Positions 1 through 8,379 are shown, counted from the first letter of the stretch. The stretch is 64,000 nucleotides of DNA from JACKHO01 sp041398745 (GCA_041398745.1 JAWKUB010000004.1:186001-250000), one strand, 5' to 3'. The notes: a model not told the origin generated them from the letters alone. Made by a program: numbers and translations.

Positions 1-450
1 GAACGATTTTCGCAGCTGTCGCCACACGAGTCGGTGTTTCGTTGCGGAGAATGTCACCGCCGGGCGAGTGAAATGGGGGCAAAGCCCTCTCCGCAGGACA
101 CGTCACTTATTCGCTTCGCCTCCGTCGGCCTCGTCGAAAGTTCCTGCTTTCTCAATCAAGGTGATGTGCAACTCTCGAATGGCGAGACAGCCCGACTCGA
201 CTGCACAACCTGTCACAGCCCCCACAGTGCCACCGATACTGACTGGCGGACGCACGTCGCCGCCTGCATCAAATGCCACGACGAAAACCACACCGATCTG
301 GTTCATTGCCCACAGGCCGGGAATGAAGCCAATTGTCTTCCATGTCACATGCCCAAGGTCCCACAGAACTCCCACTTGAGCTTCACAGACCACTGGATTC
401 GCATACGTGATCATCTCCCAAGTCCTGAAGGGGACGCGCCAGAAAGATAA
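1..450 (+). CDS. Multihaem cytochrome c, C-terminal part (5' end outside window)
   Basis: The frame is open to the first base of the window, so this is the last 149 residues of a longer protein. Four CXXCH haem-attachment motifs are visible: CGECH (15-19), CTTCH (68-72), CIKCH (89-93) and CLPCH (112-116). Each would bind one covalent haem in the periplasm. The final segment reads SFTDHWIRI, an ending I associate with planctomycete TPR/cytochrome c554-like proteins, but the N-terminal domains are not visible and the exact family is open. It converges on the DUF4139-like gene. A hairpin repeat begins three bases after its TAA stop and may end both transcripts. The electron partner is unknown. 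Confidence 0.85.
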   Translation, partial: ERFSQLSPHESVFRCGECHRRASEMGAKPSPQDTSLIRFASVGLVESSCFLNQGDVQLSNGETARLDCTTCHSPHSATDTDWRTHVAACIKCHDENHTDLVHCPQAGNEANCLPCHMPKVPQNSHLSFTDHWIRIRDHLPSPEGDAPER

Positions 451-452
451 CG

Positions 453-477
453 GGTGGCACAGGCATTCCTGTCTGTG
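453..477 (+). repeat. Dispersed hairpin repeat, copy A
   Basis: The sequence is GGTGGCACAGGCATTCCTGT followed by CTGTG. Its core CACAGGCA-TTCC-TGTCTGTG folds into an 8-bp stem with one G.T pair. The same unit occurs at 2451-2475 and, inverted, at 24752-24776. This copy lies in the 73-bp gap between two convergent genes, so it may act as a terminator. Confidence 0.7.
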
Positions 478-523
478 CTTTCCCAGAAAATACTTCATAG
501 GCTGGAGGAATCCGAAGCAACCA

Positions 524-2296
524 TTACTGTGCCCAGAAGTAGTGCCACGTGTACGGCAATTCAACCGCTTCGCCTGGCTTGAGTTCCAGGTTCCAGGAAA
601 TGCGGCCGAAGGTGTTGGCGTGGTGCCACCAGACTGGCCAGTGGTACCAGCTCCACCAGTAAGGGTATGGCAAATCCCCGAATGACTGTGATTGTGCATT
701 GAGCTTCGTCGATTGACCGTCGGCTCCCACTTCGTCGGCAATGCCAATGAGGTTACGTTCCACCTCAATACGGATTGTCTTGTTGTGGTAGTTGGTCAGC
801 GAAATGGTCCCCTTGGAATCGATGCGGCTGAGATGATGACTGCCAAACCGCATGGCATCTGCGGTTCGTCCTGTCTCTTCATCCTCAATGGCGACCGGCA
901 CATTCACGGCGGTTGTCAGTTCCAAATCCACTGAACTGCCGCGCGAGGTGTACGTCATCATGCCTTGGGCAATCAAACGTCCATCCTTCACAAAGAGGGC
1001 AGGGGCGGTCGTCAGGGGGACCTCGCTGTCGTTCTTAATGCGGACGACGTGCTTGACCTTGGGAGCATGCAGCAGACGCGCGATTTCGGCCTGTTGCTCA
1101 CTGCCTACCGACTGCCTCACTTCTTGCGGAGGCGCGAAGGGGACCTTCAATTGATACAGGTCCTCGAACTTCATCGTCCACTGTCCCACGGGAAGAACCA
1201 TTCGTTCTCCCTTACGCAACGAAATTCCGCTCACCGTAAATACGAACAAATCATCTTCCTGCCCTTCGGCAATGCCCGGGCCCACGTCAACGCCAGGCTG
1301 TTGTGGCGACGCTTGACGAACTTCGCGCCCACGCGGCACTTGAGTCTGCAGCATAATGCTGTTGCTGAAATTCGAGGCGATGGTCGAGTTGTCCGTTTGA
1401 AAATAGACCGACAGGTTGGCCATTGTCTGTGTGAGTGCAATGGGATCGAGCGTTTCCTTAAAATCGAATGACGGAACACCAACGACAAGATGAGTCGTCA
1501 CGTTTTCCAGGTCGGTCATTTCGTTAATCAGGGTTGCCTGCAATTCCACAAGTACGGTTCCGTCGTCGTCGAGCGTGAGTCGGTAATGCGGAATCCAGCG
1601 AATTCCCTTTTGCAGATAAACCATGCCGACATGCGCCTGCTTTCCCGGTTGCCCGCGCCAGTCGAGATGCAGCGTGAGCAGGTTCCGGAACTCCTCCTGA
1701 GCCACCTTGGTGACCGGTTCCTCCACGAACGTCACCGACTGCAAACGGTTCATGTGCACCAGCATGATGCCCTCATCGGTTTTGAGCTGGACATACTCTC
1801 CCTTTTGCGAAAGTTGCGAGCCGGTGCCGGGCACGGCGTATGCATCCAATTCTTCGCTGCCGCGTTCCGGAATTCCGACAATGGTCGCCGGCCACGATTT
1901 GTCGTTCTCATGCACTATGATTTTGCGACCAACGTTCGCCGCAATGAGCTCCGCAGGCGTGAGTGCAGTTCGATCAAAACTGACCCGCTGCTGGCCGGCA
2001 GAGACCGACTTCAACTGGGCCGCCTTATCGTTGGCAAACGGCCAGAAGGTGCCAATGACAGGTCTGGGCAAATAATCCAGTTTGACATCCCCCGACTCAT
2101 CGACCGCCGCATTGCCTTCATGCATGACAAAGGCATGACCATCTTTGAACACGGTAATTTCCTTAACCGGCAACTCACCCAGCCGTGTCTCCGCCCAACC
2201 CGGCGTCGGGCCAATAAAAAAGGACCACAACAACACCGCAACCGCACACGGCAGCCTGATTGCTGCGGGACGACTCAGAAACTTGACAGTAAGCAT
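524..2296 (-). CDS. Exported DUF4139-like protein
   Basis: The chosen ATG (2296) follows AAAGGAG at good spacing and opens a clear signal peptide: MLTVKFLSRP, a hydrophobic run, then GPTPGWAE. An upstream in-frame start would add 27 residues without a ribosome site. The mature protein (590 residues with signal) has a beta-rich body with the stretch GIRWIPHYRLTLDDDGTVLV and a following N-terminal-to-middle layout that resembles DUF4139/mucoidy-inhibitor-like proteins. The C-terminus is rich in Trp and His (PYPYWWSWYHWPVWWHH). No catalytic motif was recognised. It probably acts in the periplasm or at the cell surface; the function is unknown. It converges with the cytochrome gene. Confidence 0.7.
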   Translation of the reverse strand: MLTVKFLSRPAAIRLPCAVAVLLWSFFIGPTPGWAETRLGELPVKEITVFKDGHAFVMHEGNAAVDESGDVKLDYLPRPVIGTFWPFANDKAAQLKSVSAGQQRVSFDRTALTPAELIAANVGRKIIVHENDKSWPATIVGIPERGSEELDAYAVPGTGSQLSQKGEYVQLKTDEGIMLVHMNRLQSVTFVEEPVTKVAQEEFRNLLTLHLDWRGQPGKQAHVGMVYLQKGIRWIPHYRLTLDDDGTVLVELQATLINEMTDLENVTTHLVVGVPSFDFKETLDPIALTQTMANLSVYFQTDNSTIASNFSNSIMLQTQVPRGREVRQASPQQPGVDVGPGIAEGQEDDLFVFTVSGISLRKGERMVLPVGQWTMKFEDLYQLKVPFAPPQEVRQSVGSEQQAEIARLLHAPKVKHVVRIKNDSEVPLTTAPALFVKDGRLIAQGMMTYTSRGSSVDLELTTAVNVPVAIEDEETGRTADAMRFGSHHLSRIDSKGTISLTNYHNKTIRIEVERNLIGIADEVGADGQSTKLNAQSQSFGDLPYPYWWSWYHWPVWWHHANTFGRISWNLELKPGEAVELPYTWHYFWAQ

Positions 2297-2450
2297 CTCA
2301 AACTCCTTTGGGCTGAAGAACAACTCAATCAACCTCAAAGTGTAATGCTGTTTGCGAGCGCGCTGCGTCACAACCATGTAACATCGCGGTGCGGACGGGT
2401 GGCGTGATGCCCAAGGCTCGGAATTCCGTCAGGACGACGAAAAGATGACA

Positions 2451-2475
2451 GGTGGCACAGACATTCCTGTCTGTG
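2451..2475 (+). repeat. Dispersed hairpin repeat, copy B
   Basis: GGTGGCACAGACATTCCTGT followed by CTGTG. The core CACAGACA-TTCC-TGTCTGTG is a perfect 8-bp inverted repeat with a 4-nt loop. It lies about 150 bp upstream of the DUF4139-like start. Confidence 0.75.
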
Positions 2476-2671
2476 AATTCAGTTCATAGCCAAAGCAAGT
2501 CCCCTGACATATTGCGATAGTCAATCGACCAATTGGCTGGCCCGACCGAATCGGTCGGGGCGCGGAGCGACAGGATGTCTTACCATGCGCGATCCATGTA
2601 CGTTAAGCGTCTGAGAGACATTGAAAGCCGATGGCGAATCATCTTGTGCCTGCCGCACCCAACCGCTCTGA

Positions 2672-2935
2672 ACGAGCGGATGGGCCACCCTGCGGCTGGT
2701 CTCCGGCACTCGGCTGTTCAAACGGACCCGACTGCTGCCGCAGGCCGACCTCAACGAACTGTTCTGTTCGGAACTGGTCGCCGCCGTCTGCATGCGGCTG
2801 GGACGCATGAACCGCTCGAACCCGACCCGGTTCAACCCGTCTTGCCTGCGGCGGGAACTGGTCCGCCAGGGGACGTTCCGGTTCGAACGAGAATTTCCCG
2901 CGCTGCCGCGACACACGCCAGGCATCTTTCCGTGA
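2672..2935 (+). pseudogene. 3' remnant of a gene, possibly an NlpC/P60-like hydrolase
   Basis: This frame begins right after an in-frame TGA (2669-2671), has no plausible start, and runs 87 codons to TGA at 2933-2935. The translation looks protein-like: LFKRTRLLPQADLNELFCSE, then LVAAVCMRLGRM and a basic C-terminus ending TPGIFP. The phrase FCSELVAA resembles the C-terminal helix motif of permuted NlpC/P60 (YiiX-like) cysteine hydrolases, which is a weak family call. No catalytic Cys/His pair is present in the fragment. I read it as the surviving 3' end of a decayed gene in a small accessory patch. Confidence 0.4.
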
Positions 2936-2952
2936 GCCCCGCTCGCATAAAC

Positions 2953-3609
2953 TCAGAGTCGATACAACCTTCGAAACCAGTCAACAAACGACTTTGAACG
3001 GTCTGATTGCGGGACGAGAATTCGTTCGATCACTGCTTGGTGAAGTTGTCTACCTGGTGGATTCTGCCATGCGAGCCACGTATGAATTATGGCTTTGTCT
3101 TCGTGAGATTCCGAGTAAGGTGCACCGATAGATTTCGCCTTCGAGACGCTCGTCAGCGCATGCTGATAGACAGTGTTTCCTTGATCAGGAACCAGATACG
3201 TGAGGAATGTTTCAAGCATCCCATTATTCAGGTTGTCTGGCATGATCCACACGCCGAGGCGCAATCCAGACTCTCTCTCAACTACAAGACCGTCTTGGGG
3301 CAATTCCTCCGGAAGCTGAGTTGAGAATTCTTGGAGGCAACGATTTCGCACGGCCTGCCATCTGGCTTCCAGGTCTTCGTCAGCATCAATGATAATACCA
3401 AGCTCCTCAAGCCCTGATGCTTTCAACTCCGCTTCAATGACACCCGGCTTCAAGAGGTTTTCTACACCATTGAACTCCTCAATATCAATTATGGCTTCGT
3501 CCCGAGTCTCTCCCCAAACGATGCCGTTGCGTTCGATCAGCTCTGGAATGAGACGCTGTTCATCTCTCCCTTCGACAAGCAGTCGCTTCGTGTAGATTCG
3601 CCTTGCCAT
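2953..3609 (-). CDS. TOPRIM-like protein (DUF3226-type), partner of the AAA ATPase
   Basis: The protein has 218 residues. The N-terminus carries a TOPRIM-like first motif, LLVEGRDEQ (Glu13), and a second acidic motif, GIIIDADED (Asp75, Asp77, Asp79). Downstream are GVWIMPDNLNNGMLETF (119-135) and HEDKAIIHTWLAW (169-181), typical of DUF3226. TOPRIM folds coordinate Mg2+ and often cut or bind nucleic acids. The gene starts one base after the stop of the upstream ATPase gene, so the two are almost certainly co-translated. By analogy with OLD nucleases and the PARIS ATPase/TOPRIM pair, this is the likely effector of a two-gene defence module. The defence role is inferred from architecture only. 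Confidence 0.8.
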   Translation of the reverse strand: MARRIYTKRLLVEGRDEQRLIPELIERNGIVWGETRDEAIIDIEEFNGVENLLKPGVIEAELKASGLEELGIIIDADEDLEARWQAVRNRCLQEFSTQLPEELPQDGLVVERESGLRLGVWIMPDNLNNGMLETFLTYLVPDQGNTVYQHALTSVSKAKSIGAPYSESHEDKAIIHTWLAWQNPPGRQLHQAVIERILVPQSDRSKSFVDWFRRLYRL

Positions 3610-3610
3610 T

Positions 3611-4711
3611 CTATCGAACCTCTATCCCACGTTCAGAGGCAGCCACAATCTCTTGTTCGGTGAATGCTACTGCTCTCTCTAATCCGACTTCGATTCGTTG
3701 GATTGTCACGGCGCTATTTTCGGAGACATCATCACGCGAAATGGCAGCCAAACTTTCGTAGCAATCCCGACTGTGCGTGGTTGCGAATACTTGGACATTG
3801 AGGCGTTCTGCTGTTTCCTTCACGAGTCGCCACATGCTGGAAAGCACTGAGTAGTGCAGACCGGTATCCACTTCGTCAATCAACAGGACTCCGTTCTCAG
3901 CGTTCACCAGCGAGAGTGCGATCCCCAGCATTCTCCACATGCCATCTCCCATACTTCCGATGGGAATACGATCTCGAAATTCCGTCGTCTTCACGACGAT
4001 AGCGCCCTGACGTGAATTTGGATAGCGTGTACGATCTCCTCCGATGGAAGCAATTCGCTCGATAGATGGTTCAATCGTCTTTAGAGCTTCCACCAGAAGG
4101 CCCTCTTCTGGTGTCAGGACTACCTCGTCAAAAAGTCCTAAGACTTCGTCCACCGACAGGGCAGCGGTGGAGATGAACTGAATCGACGGTGACTCGGCAG
4201 GATCGCCCTGCCTACGCATCACGTTCCGACTCGAAATTCCGCCTCTGGGTGAGAGCGGGATTTCAATCTCCGACTTGGGAGAACCGTTCCGCCACTGAAT
4301 CTGAAGACTCAGTTCATCGCCAACCGAGAGACTACCCTGTTCATCAAACAGAGTTTTTTGTTCTGGTTCCCTCGGGATTACTGATATCGAGACAACTTCC
4401 GAGCCATACGATGACGTCGCCGAGATTTCGACACTCGAATCTAGGTCAATCGCATGCCCGAAGAATATGTGCGAGACATCGCCCTCAGTGTACCTACTTC
4501 TCTCGTCTTCCACCCAGAACCGTTCACCACGGCGAAATGTCGCATTCCAGAGGGTCCGGACGCTTCCACGAGAGGAAAGAAGTTCAAGTCCTTCCAGAAC
4601 GGAACTCTTGCCGCTGTTGTTCCTGCCGACGAGCAAGTTGATTCGGCCGAGATTACCCATCGAAAAGTCTCGAAGGCCGCGAAAGCCTCGCATGCGAACT
4701 GACTGAAACAT
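3611..4711 (-). CDS. AAA/ABC-type ATPase of a split OLD-like module
   Basis: The start at 4711 is chosen because GGGAGAG precedes it; an upstream ATG (4741) has no ribosome site. The 366-residue product opens MFQSVRMRGFRGLRDF, typical of the SMC/OLD-like AAA_15/AAA_21 families. Walker A is GRNNSGKS (29-36), Walker B is GVLLIDE (274-280), the D-loop is DTGLH, and the switch is ATTHS (310-314). Between them lies a beta-rich insert. All ATPase landmarks are intact. Unlike full OLD proteins it has no C-terminal TOPRIM domain; that activity is encoded by the next gene, one base downstream. The likely role is sensing or control of the TOPRIM effector during phage or plasmid entry (inference). Confidence 0.85.
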   Translation of the reverse strand: MFQSVRMRGFRGLRDFSMGNLGRINLLVGRNNSGKSSVLEGLELLSSRGSVRTLWNATFRRGERFWVEDERSRYTEGDVSHIFFGHAIDLDSSVEISATSSYGSEVVSISVIPREPEQKTLFDEQGSLSVGDELSLQIQWRNGSPKSEIEIPLSPRGGISSRNVMRRQGDPAESPSIQFISTAALSVDEVLGLFDEVVLTPEEGLLVEALKTIEPSIERIASIGGDRTRYPNSRQGAIVVKTTEFRDRIPIGSMGDGMWRMLGIALSLVNAENGVLLIDEVDTGLHYSVLSSMWRLVKETAERLNVQVFATTHSRDCYESLAAISRDDVSENSAVTIQRIEVGLERAVAFTEQEIVAASERGIEVR

Positions 4712-4771
4712 CTGCGCTCTCCCAAAGTGGTTTCCAAACATTGTACGGTTCGGTGTGTGAATTGCGAATGA

Positions 4772-4916
4772 TCGGGAGAATGCCTCGTCACGGTCGACAG
4801 TCCACCCCCGCCGCAGGCAATCGTTCCCGAGACCCGCTTTGCTCCCTATGAGCGGGACACGTTTGCTGAAGCGTTTGCCTGGGCCGAGGCCGAGATGGCC
4901 CGGAAGTTCATGTAGG
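4772..4916 (+). pseudogene. 3' remnant of an unidentified gene ending in a repeat element
   Basis: From the in-frame TGA at 4769-4771 the frame is open to TAG at 4914-4916. The last part is protein-like: VPETRFAPYERDTFAEAFAW then AEAEMARKFM. There is no start codon with a ribosome site and I do not recognise the family. The TAG stop lies inside the terminal GTAGGTTGGGT of the MITE-like element beginning at 4913, so element insertion may have cut or reshaped the gene end. Confidence 0.35.
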
Positions 4917-5115
4917 TTGGGTGACGCGAACGGACGAATGGCTCTCCTGGTTCAAATCCGTGTCGAGATGTCTCGAAATTTCAAATTGGTCACGTACGTT
5001 CGCATAACCCAACATGTGCTTCGCTTGAATTCATCGACGCATTGTGCAACGGTTGGTTAGCTGTGCCGAATTCCACGTCCAATGTGTTGGGTTCCGCTCC
5101 GCTGCACCCAACCTA
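4913..5115. mobile_element. MITE-like element with 12-bp terminal inverted repeats (copy 1)
   Basis: The 203-bp segment begins GTAGGTTGGGTG and ends CACCCAACCTAC, a perfect 12-bp terminal inverted repeat. The right end (5086-5115) matches, in reverse complement, the left end of the element at 49418 with one mismatch. The left end, GTAGGTTGGGTGACGCGAAC, likewise matches the right end of that element, so the two copies lie in opposite orientation. No transposase is encoded. It sits between a gene remnant and the 3' end of a DUF1501 gene. Confidence 0.65.
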
Positions 5116-5122
5116 CAAGACT

Positions 5123-6574
5123 TTACGCCAGAATCTCATTCATCACCCGGGCCGGTTCAACGCCCGTCAATCGTTGATCGAGCCCCTGGTACTTGTACAC
5201 GAACCGTTCGTGGTCGTAGCCCATTTGGTTCAGGATGGTGGCGTGTAAATCGCGGATGTGGACGGGGTCTTTGATGATGTTGTAGGAGAAGTCGTCGGTT
5301 TCGCCGTGGATGGTGCCCGGTTTGAATCCGCCGCCGGCCAGCCACATGGTAAAGCAGCGGGGATGGTGGTCGCGGCCGTAGTTCTTCTCTGACAGGCCGC
5401 CTTGTGAGTAAATGGTGCGACCGAATTCGCCGCCCCAAATGACGAGGGTCTGGTCCAGCAGGCCGCGTTGCTTGAGGTCTTGAATGAGTCCCCAGCAGGG
5501 TTGATCGACGTCGCGGCATTGATCGGGGAGGCGACCGGCGACGTTGCCGTGGGTATCCCAGTTGTTGTGGTAAATCTGGACGAACCGCACACCGCGTTCG
5601 ACCATGCGGCGGGCGAGCAGGGCGGTGTTCGCGAAAGTACCCGGTTGTTTCGCGGCTTCGCCGTAGAGGTCAAACGTGCCCTTTGTTTCCTGGGAGAAGT
5701 CCGTCAGTTCCGGCACACTGGACTGCATGCGGTAGGCGAGTTCGTACTGCTGAATGCGGGTGTGTGTTTCGGGATCACCGACTTGCTGGTAGTTCAGTTC
5801 GTTGAGTTGCTTCAGTCCATCGAGCGTGGTTCTCCGGACTTCATCGGCCACGCCCGGGGGATTGTTCAAATAGAGAATGGGATCACCACTCGTGCGGAAC
5901 GAGGTGGCGGCATGCTCGCCGGGAAGGTATCCCGACGACCAGAGCCGGGCGGAAATGGCCTGCACCTGTTCGGTGTTGGTGGGGCGGGCGACCATGACCA
6001 CAAACGTCGGCAGGTTTTCGTTGAGCGAACCGAGCCCGTAAGACGTCCAGGAGCCGAGGCAGGGGCGACCGGTGACCTGGTTTCCCGTTTGAATGAAACT
6101 GATGGCCGGTTCGTGGTTAATGGCTTCTGTATGCATGCTGCGGATGAACGTCATGTCGTCCGCCATTTTTTTTGTGTACGGCAGCAGTTCACTCATCCAC
6201 ATGCCGCATTCGCCCGCCTGCTCGAACTCGAACATGGAGGGGGCGATGGGGAAACGGGCCTGGCCGGAGGTCATGGTGGTAAGCCGCTGGCCGTTGCGAA
6301 TCGACTCGGGCAGGTCTTTGTCGTACCACTCCTTCATGACCGGCTTGTAGTCATACAAATCCATTTGCGGCGGACCGCCGACCATGTGCAGGTAAATGAT
6401 GTGTTTCACTTTGCCCGGGAAATGCGTTGGCACGGCACCTGCAGCCGCATTGGCTGAGGAGAGGTCTGCATTCATGAGCGTCGCCAGTGCTGCCGTCCCC
6501 AGCAGGTGTTTGCCACCCTGCTGAAAGAACAACCGCCGCGTCATGTTTTGCCGAAGCTCGTCAAAAAGGCTCAT
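5123..6574 (-). CDS. DUF1501 protein, twin-arginine type (paralogue 1)
   Basis: The product has 483 residues. The N-terminus has TRRLFFQQGGKHLLGTAALA, a Tat-type signal anchoring or exporting a folded protein. The body has the DUF1501 hallmarks: HIIYLHMVGGPPQMDLYDYK, HTEAINHEPA, LVIWGGEFGR and YGRDHHP. The family belongs to the alkaline-phosphatase/sulfatase-like superfamily, but no experimentally established reaction is known to me. It is divergent from a paralogue of exactly equal length at 6928-8379. DUF1501 genes are usually coupled with DUF1549/DUF1553 cytochrome genes; no such partner is present here. AGGTGA precedes the ATG. Confidence 0.9.
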   Translation of the reverse strand: MSLFDELRQNMTRRLFFQQGGKHLLGTAALATLMNADLSSANAAAGAVPTHFPGKVKHIIYLHMVGGPPQMDLYDYKPVMKEWYDKDLPESIRNGQRLTTMTSGQARFPIAPSMFEFEQAGECGMWMSELLPYTKKMADDMTFIRSMHTEAINHEPAISFIQTGNQVTGRPCLGSWTSYGLGSLNENLPTFVVMVARPTNTEQVQAISARLWSSGYLPGEHAATSFRTSGDPILYLNNPPGVADEVRRTTLDGLKQLNELNYQQVGDPETHTRIQQYELAYRMQSSVPELTDFSQETKGTFDLYGEAAKQPGTFANTALLARRMVERGVRFVQIYHNNWDTHGNVAGRLPDQCRDVDQPCWGLIQDLKQRGLLDQTLVIWGGEFGRTIYSQGGLSEKNYGRDHHPRCFTMWLAGGGFKPGTIHGETDDFSYNIIKDPVHIRDLHATILNQMGYDHERFVYKYQGLDQRLTGVEPARVMNEILA

Positions 6575-6707
6575 CCAGTCACCTGTCGAAAATGAGGAAT
6601 TACTTCCACGGAATTTGATGCAATTCTACTGCAGTCATTTCCCCGGCGACAATGGGAGCGATGGGAAGGTTCTCGAAGCTTGGAACATTCGTTTGACAGT
6701 AATCATG

Positions 6708-6792
6708 ATGGGAGGGCGAGGTTCCAACCGAGCCGATACAGGATGGCGGGCGTCAGGACACATGCGGCTCAGCGGGAGCATCGCCCTCCCAT
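6708..6792. repeat. Short element with inverted ends TGGGAGGGCGA
   Basis: The segment begins ATGGGAGGGCGAGG and ends TCGCCCTCCCAT, giving 11-12 bp inverted ends around an 85-bp unit. Its right part (GCGGCTCAGCGGGAGCATCG and on) recurs at 6854-6885. It carries no coding sequence, and its size and structure resemble a MITE or REP-like element. Confidence 0.55.
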
Positions 6793-6853
6793 TGGGTTGA
6801 TTCATTTCTTGATTGGGGCTTTCCACGTGGGACGGGAGTATTCACAATAGACG

Positions 6854-6885
6854 CATCCGGCTCAGCAGGAGCTTCGCCCTCCCAT
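6854..6885 (+). repeat. Partial copy of the GGCTCAGC repeat
   Basis: CCGGCTCAGCAGGAGCTTCG followed by CCCTCCCAT matches the right end of the element at 6708-6792 with about four mismatches. The left end is missing, so it is a truncated or solo end. Confidence 0.55.
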
Positions 6886-6927
6886 ATTGAGTCCATCTCG
6901 CCAAATCATCCCACCCAGTGTCACGCC

Positions 6928-8379
6928 ATGAACCCCGTTCAAGAATTTCAGCGACACATTACCCGACGTGAACTCCTGCAAGGTTCTCTGGCTGGAGCCG
7001 GGGGAGCTGCACTTGCTGGACTGCTGGCGAAAGACCTTTCGGCAGAAACGTCATCGCCCCTCAGCGGACCGGCACCCCATTTTGCGCCGAAGGCCAAGCA
7101 CATTATTTATCTGTTCCAGAACGGGGCTCCCACGCACTGCGACCTGTATGACTGGAAACCGCAGCTTGTAAAAATGCACGGCCAGCCGGTTCCAGAAGAT
7201 GCAGTCAAGGGGCAGCGGTTCAGTACCATGACGGGCAACGCCACCGGCAAGTTGATGCTCGCGCCCGTGGAGCCATTCAAGCAGCGCGGCGAATGCGGTG
7301 CATGGGTCAGCGACTTTCTGCCGCATATTTCCGAAATCGTTGACGACGTCTGCTTTGTCAAGAGCATGCACACCGAAGCGGTGAATCATGCCCCGGCGAT
7401 TAGTTTTCTTTTGAGCGGCAGTCAAATTCCCGGTCGTCCCACACTCGGGTCGTGGTTGACCTATGGCCTCGGTTGCGAAACGGAAGTGCTCCCGGCCTTC
7501 GTGGTGATGACCTCCATCAGCAAGGGGACGTCGTGCGGACAAATCTTCTACGACTTCTACTGGAGCAGCGGATTCCTGCCGTCGAAGTATCAGGGAGTGA
7601 AGTTTCGAGGAAGTGCCGATCCCGTTCTCTACTTGAACAATCCCAACGGCATTAGCCGGGAAATGCGGCGCGAATGGCTGGACGGGGTCTCAGCTCTGAA
7701 TGAACTGAAGCTGAAAGACTACGGCGACCCTGAAATCGCAACGCGAATTTCGCAGTACGAAATGGCCTTCAAAATGCAGTCGAGCGTGCCGGAACTAACG
7801 GACATCGACGGCGAGCCAAAACATATCCTGGACATGTACGGGCCGAATGTGCACGAACCAGGAAGCTTTGCCTACAACTGCCTGCTGGCCCGGCGACTCG
7901 TGGAACGTGGTGTCCGCACCGTGCAACTGATGCATGCTGGGTGGGATCAACACAACAGTCTGACGACCGAACTTTACAATCAGTGCCGTGACACCGATCA
8001 ACCGAGCGCCGCACTCGTTCGAGATTTAGCCCAGCGCGGTCTCCTTGAAGATACTCTCGTCGTTTGGGGCGGTGAATTCGGGCGAACGCCGTTTATTCAG
8101 GGTGACATTAACAATCGAGTTCGCTGGGGGCGCGATCACCATCCTTACGCGTTTACCGTGTGGATGGCAGGTGGCGGCATCAAACCGGGAATGACGTACG
8201 GCGCGAGTGACGAACTCGGAATTCACGCGGTCGAGAATCCGGTGCATGTCCACGATTTGCAGGCAACCATTCTGAATCAAATGGGAATTGATCACGAACG
8301 GCTGACGTTCAAGTTCCAAGGGCGGCAGTTCCGTTTGACGGACATTCATGGCGAAGTCGTTCATGACATCATTACATGA
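6928..8379 (+). CDS. DUF1501 protein, twin-arginine type (paralogue 2)
   Basis: The product has 483 residues, the same length as the divergent neighbour. It carries the signal ITRRELLQGSLAGAGGAALA. Family motifs match paralogue 1 at each site: HIIYLFQNGAPTHCDLYDWK, HTEAVNHAPA, SVPELTD, LVVWGGEFGR, WGRDHHPYAFTVWMAGGG and ATILNQMGIDHE. The two genes are therefore an old inverted duplication that has diverged throughout. The product is expected outside the cytoplasmic membrane; its substrate is unknown. No DUF1553-type cytochrome gene adjoins it. Confidence 0.9.
   Translation: MNPVQEFQRHITRRELLQGSLAGAGGAALAGLLAKDLSAETSSPLSGPAPHFAPKAKHIIYLFQNGAPTHCDLYDWKPQLVKMHGQPVPEDAVKGQRFSTMTGNATGKLMLAPVEPFKQRGECGAWVSDFLPHISEIVDDVCFVKSMHTEAVNHAPAISFLLSGSQIPGRPTLGSWLTYGLGCETEVLPAFVVMTSISKGTSCGQIFYDFYWSSGFLPSKYQGVKFRGSADPVLYLNNPNGISREMRREWLDGVSALNELKLKDYGDPEIATRISQYEMAFKMQSSVPELTDIDGEPKHILDMYGPNVHEPGSFAYNCLLARRLVERGVRTVQLMHAGWDQHNSLTTELYNQCRDTDQPSAALVRDLAQRGLLEDTLVVWGGEFGRTPFIQGDINNRVRWGRDHHPYAFTVWMAGGGIKPGMTYGASDELGIHAVENPVHVHDLQATILNQMGIDHERLTFKFQGRQFRLTDIHGEVVHDIIT

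Larger units (their letters stand above)
6575..6927. other. Intergenic region between divergent DUF1501 genes
   Basis: This 353-bp spacer must hold promoters for both DUF1501 genes, though I cannot assign -35/-10 boxes with confidence. It contains a repeat unit in two forms: an inverted arrangement at 6708-6792 and a direct partial copy at 6854-6885. No ORF in it looks genuine. Confidence 0.6.

Noticed and set aside
1490..2407. 305-residue plus-strand ORF opposite the DUF4139-like gene
   Set aside because: It is antisense to a gene with a signal peptide and a strong ribosome site, and shows no motif of its own.
5468..6457. 329-residue plus-strand ORF
   Set aside because: Shadow of the DUF1501 gene, which has clear family motifs in the other strand.
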